Origin: Saccoglossus kowalevskii
Lineage: Eukaryota > Hemichordata > Enteropneusta > Harrimaniidae
Assembly: GCF_000003605.2 (NCBI RefSeq)
Contig: NW_003106593.1
Coordinates: 309,632-333,014 of the forward strand
Length of the DNA: 23,383 nt
Direction: 5' to 3'
This document shows, piece by piece, positions 1-9,154 of the stretch. Position numbers and translations under genes: made by a program. The notes beneath the pieces are model-generated. The model searched no databases. It saw only the letters and a list, made by a program, of their open reading frames with translations, and was not told the origin of the DNA. The stretch's first letter is position 1. The number at the start of each line of letters is the position of its first letter.

Positions 1-125
1 TCATTTTTGCATTTGGTGGCGCACTTTCGGCGAGAGTCGGAAATCCGGAAACAGTTGACCGTTTCAGGATAGGTGGGCGTGGCTACAGCACGGGAAATAT
101 CTCAAATTTACTTGTACTAGTAATC
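1..125 (+). promoter_or_regulatory. CpG-richer segment, possible promoter or first non-coding exon of the + gene
   Basis: The first 100 bases hold about eight CpG dinucleotides, far more than the AT-rich sequence that follows. They include two CGGAAA/CCGGAAA ETS-like sites (near 38-52) and a GGTGGGCGTGGC stretch (near 72-83) resembling a KLF/Sp1 GC-box. No ORF is convincing here. Position and composition would suit the promoter or 5' exon of the gene whose later exons lie at 781-836 and 1858-4610, but this is inference from composition only. Confidence 0.25.
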
Positions 126-270
126 ATTTTCAGCAAAAAAATCAATAATTGCTCACTTCAGTGGGGCACAGATCTAAAATGGGAAGCGTGTGGGTGGGCA
201 TTGCACAGGCACTTTAATTTAAATACCTTGCAAGAACCAATGAAACTTTTTAAATTTTGTTTTTCTTAGG

Positions 271-308
271 TGCTCCCTGTTTGAGGGCGTAATCACCTAG
301 GTCAAAGG
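271..308 (+). other. Candidate 38-nt non-coding exon
   Basis: A pyrimidine-rich tract ending in TTTTTCTTAG (to 270) looks like a strong splice acceptor, and 38 bases later AAAG|GTGAGACC (309 on) looks like a good donor. The enclosed 38 nt contain stop codons in all three frames, so if spliced it is either a 5'UTR exon or a stop-introducing (poison) exon. Joining it to the exon at 781 leaves the next in-frame ATG at 821. The donor overlaps a DR1-like AGGTCA-A-AGGTGA at 299-311. The rest of 125-780 holds nothing else I can support, apart from a 12-bp palindrome TGACCCGGGTCA at 668-679. Confidence 0.3.
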
Positions 309-780
309 TGAGACCAACATGTGGTCTTTTGTTTACTACTTAGCGGCTGTGTACCTGTGGGTTTATTCTGTGTGTATTTGGATGTTCTAAATAATCTTGG
401 TGTTTTTCCAGTGATTTCTCTAGGTGCAATCCAAATACAGTAGGTGTGTCTTGTTTACCTGAGATTTGTAAGAGTTTGAGCTGGCCAACATGTTAGTTTT
501 TGTCATATGGTTGATTACTGGCATGTTGATTTTCCATTTTTGAGCCATGTTTTCAAATTTCTTCATTATTTTCATATAGCAATCTCGTCATAAGTTAACA
601 TTGTTGTCTATGGAAATTCAATTAGTGGTATGAGCCCTACATGCTATGGAGTTGTATTATGAAGTCATGACCCGGGTCACCATATGGGAGTACTTAAGTT
701 CACAGCCAGGAAATAATATACTTGATGTATGATTGTAATTTGCGTCTCTAATTTCATCTCATATTTGTTATTTATTGTAG

Positions 781-836
781 ATTACCAGAGACTTATGTGT
801 CCAAGGAACACAACTATACAATGCAACCTGACAAAG
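781..836 (+). CDS. Penultimate exon of the large unrecognised protein gene, with possible start codon at 821
   Basis: The acceptor is TTATTTATTGTAG (to 780) and the donor AAAG|GTGGGG (837 on), the latter weaker than consensus. The 56-nt exon is open in the frame (one base, 18 codons, one base) that continues in phase into the acceptor at 1858, so a Gly codon is split G|GA. The exon reads LPETYVSKEHNYTMQPDK before that Gly. The ATG at 821 has an A at -3 and would start the protein at MQPDKG. Alternatively the frame continues from coding exons left of the window. Evidence is the phase match and the open frame; I recognise no family. The intron at 837-1857 has no supported feature except an overlapping pair of TACATGTA at 851-864. 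Confidence 0.5.
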
Positions 837-1857
837 GTGGGGATGAATCATACATGTACATGTATTGTGTTGCAATAAACTACATCGTCTAGCAATGATG
901 TAGGGTGAGAGCACAATGTCATTCAAATAGTCACCTCAGTTTGATTGTGGCGTTAAGCAAACATGTTGTTAATGACGGATCAAAATGCTATCAATTATAC
1001 TGTGAATGGTGTTCCTAACACCTGACTATGTCACAGTAGTGATTCAGTACTAGAAAGCATGAATTATTAGAATGGTGAACTGACGAAACAACTCCTCAGT
1101 TTAGGATTAGGGTTTTGGCCCACAAAAATATTAATGGTGTGATTATTAGATTATTTCGTTCAAAGAGGCATATTCTGTGACTTATCTCTCTTGGTTATCT
1201 CTGACTCACTGTAAGCTAATTTAAAATGGATCAGTATTTCTGATGCATTATTATAGATCTGTGGATTGTAAATTATATACTGATGGAGAATAAAGTCTTA
1301 CAAAAATGACAGGGGAATTATAGTCCCTAGAATTGTGTGGTTTCTATGGCTTCTAACTTAAACAAAAGATTAACTCATTTGAGCTCTAGGTGGCGCTCAA
1401 ACAAAACAATGCCGTCATGAAGGCTTCAAACAGGAGATATGAGTAACGTATCAGATGACTATACATGTATATGGCTATGTGACCCAATTAATATGCATAA
1501 CTGTAATATCTTAAGTACTATAACAGATAATGACATAAATATATGATCAAAATATCAAGTCATCATTTATGATTATGATTTAATTCAATATTCATTATTG
1601 AACCAAATCCACTTAGAACCACCCTGATCAGTGTTTGCAGTTATATTTTTAAATGCCATAATTGTAAATGATAAAAACAAGTCTGTGGTCAAAATAAGAC
1701 ACATTTTAATGATTTTGCATGCAATAAATACAAATGTCACTTTATGTGTATTGAAGATGTACTTCTAAAATACAGTATTCCTTATTTGTACTTCATGCCT
1801 CCGATACCTTCAGCACACAGGAGTCCTTTCTAAGCTTTTTTTGATTTATATTGGCAG

Positions 1858-4610
1858 GATTGAAAGTAGAACACAATTTGACCTCTTTGATGTTAACTAC
1901 CAGTAGTAATCAGCTTACCCATCCTTCTAGCACCTACCAACCAGTGGTAACCAATCAACAACAAACAAGTCTGAACCATGAAGACCAGGCAATACTAAGA
2001 TTGAATCAAAATAGTTTGAAGTCATGTGATCAGATTACCACAACAGCAGAGACTGCCATTGGAGGTAACCAGGTTGACTGTTTCCATGGAGATGAGTATG
2101 TTACCAGATGCGTTAAGTCTGGAAATACCAAGGCTGAACAGTTTAATACCAGCATATCTGATGCTAACAATACATTCATACCACCAGGAAGAATTGAAAG
2201 AAGGAAAAGTGTTGATTGTGTGAATACTGTACAAAACATGGCACTTTCTAGTATATGTATCAGTGACATTATGAACAGTCTCAAAACACAGTGTACAAAT
2301 GCTGGAAATCCAAAACTACAAACAAGTTCAAAACCTTTGTATTTGGATACCAACAATAACAACGTGGGCAGGAATAGTCCAGAGCCTGATTTGGGCAGAG
2401 AAACCATTCTGAAACCATTGGATGAAGTTAAGTATAGTGGAGCCGGATTAATATTTGGTGAAATTGAGAAGGATACTGCATTGATCAGTCAAGACATGGA
2501 AGAAATTACTCGTTCACCAATGTTACCTAGTGGAAATAGCATACAAAACAATCATCAAACTGTAAATGAAGCTGCCAGCAATGATATGTTTTCTGATCAG
2601 TTTAGTACAAAAACCAACTGTTCCAATGAACTGAAAGAGCAATGCATAAATAATGAGTTAATACATGTGGATGCACCTGGATGTAAAAGGAAAATTATGA
2701 GTAATGTTGCGGACGAGAACATTGGAAAAAAAGCAAGTGGTTGCCAAGTTACCAGTAGTGGTAATGATGATATAAAGATAGAAAGGAGCAATTTTAGTAT
2801 TGACATATTGTTGAAACCAGATAGCTGTAAATCAAGTGTTGATAAACCTCCTGGGCTTTCAAATACCTCTGGAGGTGGTTACAGTAAAACTATTGGATGT
2901 CATGGTAAAAATGATCAGGAGATGAGCAGTTCCACTGGGGAAGTCAGAGATGAAATGAAGCTTGAAAGCAAGTCACTACCATGTCAGTACAGAGGAAGTA
3001 TTGGTCCATATGATAATATTAACATGCTGGCCAATATGGCTGTCAAAGTAGGAGGGGAGATAAATGAAAGTGTGGATGTCACACAAAATGCTGTTTGTAA
3101 TGAACCACAGGCACAGAGTGGTGTTTGTTGTAATGATACAAAACTGGACAATCATGTGATAACAATCATTGGTGAAGGATATCTGATGGATAATAATGTG
3201 GTTGGTGGAGAAAGAGGAAAAACTCTCATTCAGTTGTTAAATGAAACAGTTAAGAAAATTGGATCATCAGATCTTGAATATCAAAACTGTATAGAAAAGA
3301 AGTCTATTAGTGATGGAGATCTGCAAATAGCTGGCACTGATTTGAGATCTAACCACAGTGGCCAAGAATCTAGTTCACTGCCATCTATAGCTAGTACTGA
3401 TTTCAGATCTAATCACAGTGGCCAAGAATCTATCTTGCTTCCGTCTGTAGATAGTGATTCCAATTCACTTGCACACTGGGATACCGTTGAAACTGGCATA
3501 ATTATCACAGCGCCCCCTAGAGGTGGAACCTTGCCAGACAGCTATACACGGCCAACTTATCCGGAGAAAACTACTGATGACCAAACATGGAATAGCATTA
3601 TGAAGTATTCCAGTGTTGCGGCAACTCATAGCTATATTGACAAACAACCATTCTGTGAATCGCATTTAAATGATTTAACTGCACATAAAGAGGGAATGAC
3701 AACACAAAGGAAAAAGGCACTTGTCAGGAAGTCACCTGATATGGTGTCCATGACGGTATCCAATGAACAAGATAATCCATGTCCTAGTAAGAGTAAGCGC
3801 CCACGGACTTGCTTTTTTGGTAACTATGACAATGGGAATTACTATAGCGATGATGAGCAAGACCAGGAAGCAGACTATTGGATGTGTACACCACAGGCAG
3901 ACGTGCAGCCAGATGTTCAATCAGATGAAAGATGCTTAGATCCCACCGTTCCTACTTTCTCCAGCACAACACATCTGCATTCTGCTCTTCTAGGAAATTC
4001 AACTAAAAGTGGTAAACCCAAGTTACCTAGCATGATACCATACCAACCCCAAACAGAAGTCTACAACTCAGCTATGACATATGGTATCCATGGGAACAAT
4101 CACCTGGCATCATGTAACCTCAGAGTTAGTACTCCTGACAGTCGTCATGGTAACATACACGTTTCTAGACCAATAAGATATTCAACTCAGTCTCACGCCA
4201 TACATGGTTACTATAACTACGCTCTACCTACACAGGGTTTCCATAGCAACATGCCCTCTACTCTGCTGACTAAAACATCAACTTATTCAAGTCCAGAGAA
4301 ATCAGCTAAATGCATATTGACAAATACTGTCATAAGCCAGACATTGAATGGACATGGCAAGTACCAGGCTACATACAATACATCACGGACAGTGCTCACT
4401 GGCATACAGGCACCTGTGCATTTTCAGCCAAATAACCATTCGTGGCAGCATCCCATCACAAGATGTGCTTCTACTTTGTATCCACTACCCTCACCTATCT
4501 CAGCTACCTACTCCGCCACTGACATTACCAAATCAGGAAATGTAACGTCCAACAAGTTAACGACCGTAGACAAACTATTTCTTGATGGTGTTAACTTGTC
4601 AGTGTGCTAG
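1858..4610 (+). CDS. Large last coding exon of an unrecognised Ser/Thr/Asn-rich, probably disordered protein
   Basis: One uninterrupted frame of 2753 nt follows a clear acceptor (TTTTTTGATTTATATTGGCAG, to 1857) and ends at TAG 4608-4610. With the start at 821 the protein would be 922 residues. No folded domain, signal peptide or membrane segment is evident; composition is rich in S, T, N, D and Q. Visible landmarks, in residues of that model: two tandem copies of a 20-residue unit beginning TDLRSNHSGQES / TDFRSNHSGQES (about 499-538), a basic SKSKRPR cluster that could be a nuclear localisation signal (about 648-654), an acidic SDDEQDQEAD patch right after it (about 669-678), and a Tyr/His/Asn/Pro-rich C-terminal quarter ending LFLDGVNLSVC. 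A long single-exon disordered tail with an NLS-like cluster fits a transcriptional or chromatin regulator, but that is inference only. Antisense and off-frame ORFs inside it are shadows. Confidence 0.8.
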
Positions 4611-4795
4611 CTTGTTGACATTTATACCAAACTAGGAACTACTTATTATTATCTATTACACAATTTATATTTGTTTTTTTTACTTTTGTTAGCAGAATAG
4701 ATTGTACTTTATTGAATATTTGTTATAAAGTATAAACAACAAGATGGCTATGTATGAAACTGCCAGTTGCAAACATAGCAGCAAATGGTTTATTA
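4611..4795 (+). other. Probable 3'UTR of the upstream gene
   Basis: AT-rich sequence directly follows the stop codon. No AATAAA lies within the first 180 bases; only weaker TATAAA-type variants occur near 4724-4735. The first canonical AATAAA on this strand is at 5447-5452, beyond the repeat element at 4796-5432, so the mature 3'UTR may include that element. The poly(A) site is unresolved. Confidence 0.4.
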
Positions 4796-4828
4796 GTCCC
4801 CGTTCGGACAAAGTCCGAAAACGGGGAC
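4796..4828. repeat. 33-nt nested hairpin
   Basis: The outer stem GTCCCCGTT/AACGGGGAC and inner stem CGGAC/GTCCG close a 3-nt AAA loop, with two unpaired A on the right arm. It marks one end of the family 1 element, and its plan matches the hairpins at 9390-9421 and 9649-9678. Confidence 0.7.
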
Positions 4829-5432
4829 TTATAATTCGGTCTCCGTCCGTCTGTGCGGAGTCATATTTCAGAATCCTGTGGACCGATTCTGTTCATTCTT
4901 TGCATGTGCCTCGTACCTTATGTGGGACATATGCACATGCAGTTGTTTAGCGATTTGTATCAAAATGGCCGACTGGCAGCCATCTTGTTTTTTGAAAGTG
5001 TTGTATTTTGGACATGCTTTGTCAGTTGTCATTCAAACTTGGTACATAGATCATACATGTTACGATACATGTCCTTGACGATTTATTTCGCAATTGGATC
5101 AAAGATGGTCGACTGCAGGCATCTTGTTTTCGTTTTTTTTATGTTGTATCTTGGACGTACTCTGTCAGTTTTCATTCAAATTTGGCACATACATGTACTT
5201 TATATGTGTTAGAATGCATGTCCATGACAATTTGTTTCAAAATCTGGTCAAGGATGGCTGATTGACAGCCATCTGACTTTTTGGCCTTACTACTATATTT
5301 CCACAATTTATTTACCATATTCATTCGTATTTGGCACATACATCATACATATCAGTGTGTTTCATAATCAGATCAAAGATGGCCGAATAATGGCTGTTTT
5401 TATTTTTGGCCATATTACTACTACATGGAACA
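4796..5432 (-). repeat. Tandem-core interspersed element with terminal nested hairpin (family 1)
   Basis: A nested hairpin sits at 4796-4828: left arm GTCCCCGTTCGGAC, loop AAA, right arm GTCCGAAAACGGGGAC, perfect apart from a 2-nt bulge. Next comes a CGGTCTCCGTCCGTC block, then at least four degenerate tandem units marked by TCAAAATGGCCGACTGG-like words near 4961, 5100, 5249 and 5374 (spacing about 139, 149, 125). Each unit also carries an inverted CCAARTTT core, read on this strand as AAACTTGG or AAATTTGG. No transposase or reverse-transcriptase frame is present. The layout resembles non-autonomous tandem-core elements (oyster pearl/HINE type), read here as lying on the minus strand. The short ORFs across it are by-products of the repeat. 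Confidence 0.6.
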
Positions 5433-6171
5433 CATGTTTTAGTGTAAATAAACAATCTGTTGTATACGCCACTTGGAACTCCAGTTTCAAGGACACGCTC
5501 GCGACAAACCCCTCAGCTTTAATATGACGAGCACAAAGAGAACTTTTAAAAATTTAACGAGGACTGTGTCATTTTCAATGACTTGTTGATATTAAGTTAC
5601 CCATATTTGTTCTATTAGAAGTTAGCAAAATAGGTCTATTGCGAGTTCTTAATATCTTGCCAAATCAGATGTTTATCTATTGAACTGCACTTTTGATAAG
5701 TAAATATAAACTTTCATTTTGCACTTTCAAAAAAACTTGGAATGTTTTAATTTGGTTTGGAAAAAAAAAATGTTTATGTTAACATGAACTCAAATGACAT
5801 CAAATTGACTAGAGTTATGTTTTTGATAACTTGGTCAACAGTGTGACTTATTAATTTCAAATCAAAACATACTTCTAATTTTTTGAAAGGAATATTGTTA
5901 GGACTATTTTTTTTCGGACGACGATTATAGTGAGTGTAATCGGTACAAAAAAATCTCATTTTTTTACTCAAACTAAAAACAAATTCAACAAAAATGCAGT
6001 TATTCTTTTTACTGATTATAATTAATTTTCACCCTGTTTAACTGTTGTTAATGAGATTAAATTATTTTTATTTGATTAATTGGACTGTTTGCAAATTTCC
6101 ATGTCAAGTAATGAACATATCTTATGATGAGCTTATTCTAACATAGTCTCTGTTTAATAATTCTCAAAGTA
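5433..6171. other. Intergenic, no gene seen
   Basis: AT-rich sequence with homopolymer runs. It contains an AATAAA at 5447-5452 that could serve the + strand gene ending at 4610. No frame, RNA gene or clear repeat is supported. Confidence 0.5.
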
Positions 6172-6354
6172 CTGTAAACTGCTTAAATTTTTCGTGAATT
6201 TCAAGAGTCAGTGAAAATGTTGAAATTTGGTATCAGTGAGAATTTCTCTGGCGTTCTATGACACAAAGTGTTAATTATTTTAGCAAAATTTTGTCTCCTT
6301 GAATGCTCATGCAATCACGAACATTTTTAACAGTGAAAATTATATGGTTCACAG
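6172..6354. mobile_element. TA-flanked palindromic MITE, degenerate
   Basis: The element begins CTGTAAACTGCTTAAATTTT and ends in TGGTTCACAG, with TA on both outer sides (6170-6171 and 6355-6356). The ends are imperfect inverted repeats, with further inner matching around TTCGTGA / CACGAACATTTTT. At 183 bp it has no coding capacity and uses the same CTGTAAA/TTTACAG end motif as the better preserved copies nearby. TA duplication suggests mobilisation by a Tc1/mariner-type transposase. Confidence 0.5.
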
Positions 6355-6660
6355 TATTTATTTGCTAAGTTTTGCCAGTACACTTAAGTCAGGTATGTTA
6401 TAAACTATTTATAAACTGAAACTGCAGTACACTCTATATAGTGTGCAGTGACGTACATGTTATATCTGCATGAACACTTCTTGAAATGGAGAGGTGTCCG
6501 TTAAGCCAATGCAGTAGTCTCATTTGGATGAGATTTCAGATGAAAACAGTTGGGTTTATAAGTAAAAACATTCCTTACCTGACTGGTGTAAATGTTTGAC
6601 AGGAAGTCCTGCAATATCCTAAACAAAATTGCAAATGCTTGCAAATTGTTGGTTGTACTA

Positions 6661-6859
6661 CTGTAAAATACTTTATTTTCGCTTGAAATTTATTTTCGCT
6701 GAAGGGATGATTCCGTGAAAATAAAGTCCAGCGAATATACTTTTTTTCCTATATTTCACATTAAACTCATCAGAAATCAGTGAAAATAAATTCCATACAA
6801 AACGCCCAAAAAGCCTTTTCAGCGAAAATTAATTCCAGCTAAAATAAAGTATTCTACAG
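6661..6859 (+). mobile_element. TA-flanked MITE, copy A of the CTGTAAAATAC family
   Basis: This 199-bp element is flanked by TA (6659-6660, 6860-6861). The left end CTGTAAAATACTTTATTTTC pairs with the right end, read inverted as CTGTAGAATACTTTATTTTA, and similarity extends some 43 bp inward to TTTTCGCTGAA. It is non-coding. Two relatives lie in the window: 11892-12099 (opposite orientation) and 13528-13734 (same orientation), sharing interior wording such as CCATACAAAACRCCCAAAA. Confidence 0.75.
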
Positions 6860-6861
6860 TA

Positions 6862-7946
6862 ATTTGTAAAAGTGAACTGCCTTTGAATAAATTTGCAAGT
6901 TACTGAAAACAGTTTGATATTCAGTTATCCTCTTTTTTTTTTTTTTAAATTGAAATCCTTTTCTAATATAAGTAAATATGTACTTTTATTTCATTGTGCT
7001 CATTGCAAAAAAACTGACTTTGTTTGGGGGAAAAAAATGTTTCTAATAAACTTAAAATTGTTGATATATTTATTCATTTTATTGTATTATTAGTGAATGA
7101 GAAAAATCACACAAATGTGACCAAACAAGGCAGATGATTTCTACCAAGGTAACCCGAATAACCTGCTATAAACAGGTCATCAAAATGAGTTCACTCTGAC
7201 AAGTATTGTACTGGTTGATCCAATAAAATCGCATACCTGCACATGTCACAGAAATGACAGTATTGAAACCCTGTATCAAACAAGATACTGTTGCCATTCA
7301 GCTGTAGTTGAGAGGAACACATTTAATTTGTGGCAAATAAAAAGATTGCATAGCAAAAACTTAAATCAGAAAGTCACTTGATGCCCAAGCCACAACCTTG
7401 CCATGTCAGGTACCCATTTGGTGTATCTGCAACCCAAGCAACATTGTTGAAGGCAATAAAGTCTGCTGTTGGAAATAATACTGCTACTAAAATATTTTAT
7501 TAGAACCGTGGAGTAGTATCTCAAGTAAGTTATTTTGAAAACCAAACACAGAGGGTGTGTATTTTAAGAAGCAATACCCATTGCTGTAAAAACAAATGTC
7601 ACTACCATAGCAACATTGATGAAATTACGCATGCCGGTACAACAGTTTTGAGAACAAGTCTCCATAAACTTTATTACACATTTGTACATAGTTTCCAATG
7701 GCTTTTAATATTTAAAATCACATAACCGTACAAAAACATGACATTCATAAAATAGCAATTATTAAAAATAATATGTTATTATGCATTTTTTTTCCCACAA
7801 TTTAGACACAGGATTGAGAGTCATAGTGTATTAAATGTATGTGAACAATTCTCTGTACGCATAACTAAGCAAAGAGGAAAGTAATAAAATACATGTACTG
7901 GAAAATTAGAACATTTTTATACAAGATCCAAATTGTTATATATCTA
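6862..7946. other. Intergenic, no gene seen
   Basis: AT-rich sequence with no supported gene. The ORF from about 6893 runs across poly(T) and poly(A) tracts and has no protein-like character. One TACATGTA octamer lies at 7890-7897. Confidence 0.5.
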
Positions 7947-8117
7947 CTGTAAATGCATGACTTATTCACTTGGTTTTAATTACAATATTTTCATTAATCA
8001 GAGAAATTAGCTAATTAAAACTACATGAGAAATGATACAACCCACTGTTTCATTACAAAATATGAATATGCCCACAATTTTGCAATCAAAACCAGGTGAA
8101 AATAAATGATTTTACAG
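7947..8117. mobile_element. TA-flanked MITE related to the 12275-12432 copy
   Basis: This 171-bp element is flanked by TA (7945-7946 and 8118-8119). The left end CTGTAAATGCATGACTTATT and the inverted right end CTGTAAAATCATTTATTTTC match over about 45 bp, including an inner CACYTGGTTTT. It is non-coding and belongs to the same end-motif group as the other MITEs here. Confidence 0.6.
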
Positions 8118-8499
8118 TATCTAGTGTGGACTTTCCCCTTGGTGATGGGCAAGGGAAAACATTTATACATGTAGCTTTGTTAATTACACACACACATTTA
8201 AAACAAATTAGGGACATAAGCCAGTATTCCTAGTCATCTTCAATGACCCTGGCTTGATGAAATAAAACTTCAAAAACAAGATTACAATAAATGTTGAACT
8301 ATTTAAAAAAAAAAAATGGTAAAAAAATCTGGTAAACTGGATGTAAATAGTAAGTGTACATTTCATCATTATGGCCTTATTTGCATATTCAATCTGACCA
8401 CACTAAATCTACACACAAATGATAGATTCAACTGGGGGCTAATGAATCATAGTGATCGTTATAAAATTACTATATATAATTTATAAAAAACAAAGTTAG

Positions 8500-8505
8500 T
8501 TTATT
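8500..8505 (-). terminator. Candidate poly(A) signal of CHMP1B
   Basis: TTTATT here reads AATAAA on the minus strand, about 535 bases past the CHMP1B stop codon. I saw no closer canonical signal between 9036 and here, so 8480-9036 would be a plausible 3'UTR. No cleavage site can be proven from sequence alone. Confidence 0.35.
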
Positions 8506-9036
8506 GGCAAATACTGAAATGGATATTCTCAGCCTCTGCAAAATCCAGTTGTTTGAATATGTATTAGCAGATTTCAAAATTAACACATGTCTCCTGAAAG
8601 CTTCCATGAATAGCCATAATGAACGGGAAAACATGGCGTCAACAGGCAATGTGTCAACAATATTTATATTTCTACAAAATAAGACATACCGTAATAGTTA
8701 TATCAATAAAGACTAAGACTAAAAACCCTCTCCCATCTATACACCTCACTTAATTTGAAGTGATTTACAAAGTTTACCAATAATAATTTAATTTTACTCC
8801 AAGCTAATGAGCAAGTATATCCATACTCCAGTCAACATTACCATCCCATTGAGGTGGTGGTAGGAACCACCAAAGAGATGAGACCCATGCAAGAAACACT
8901 GTTTGTTAGCCAGCATAATGACTAGATAATATCACTCTCATATAAAAAGCTGAGATTGTCATTCACCAAGATCAAGAAATTTCCTCGTGAGAAATGGGAT
9001 AACTTAATTTCATTGCTACCACCCTTGTAGAATAAG

Positions 9037-9154
9037 TTACATCTGCCGAAGCTTGGCTAGACGTTGTGAAAGCTCATCTTGTTCTTGTGATGCTGCACTG
9101 GCTGTTCCAATCGCTGAGGTTTGACCTTGTGGAAGCTCCATATTCAACTCCAAT
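9037..9154 (-). CDS. CHMP1B: CHMP1B last coding exon
   Basis: The acceptor is TTATAATCTCAG. The 118-nt exon completes the split Gly codon, reads [18 protein letters not shown] and ends in the MIM1 helix [13 protein letters not shown] before TAA (9037-9039). The MIM1 residues L190, R193, L194, L197 and R198 are all present. Confidence 0.95.
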
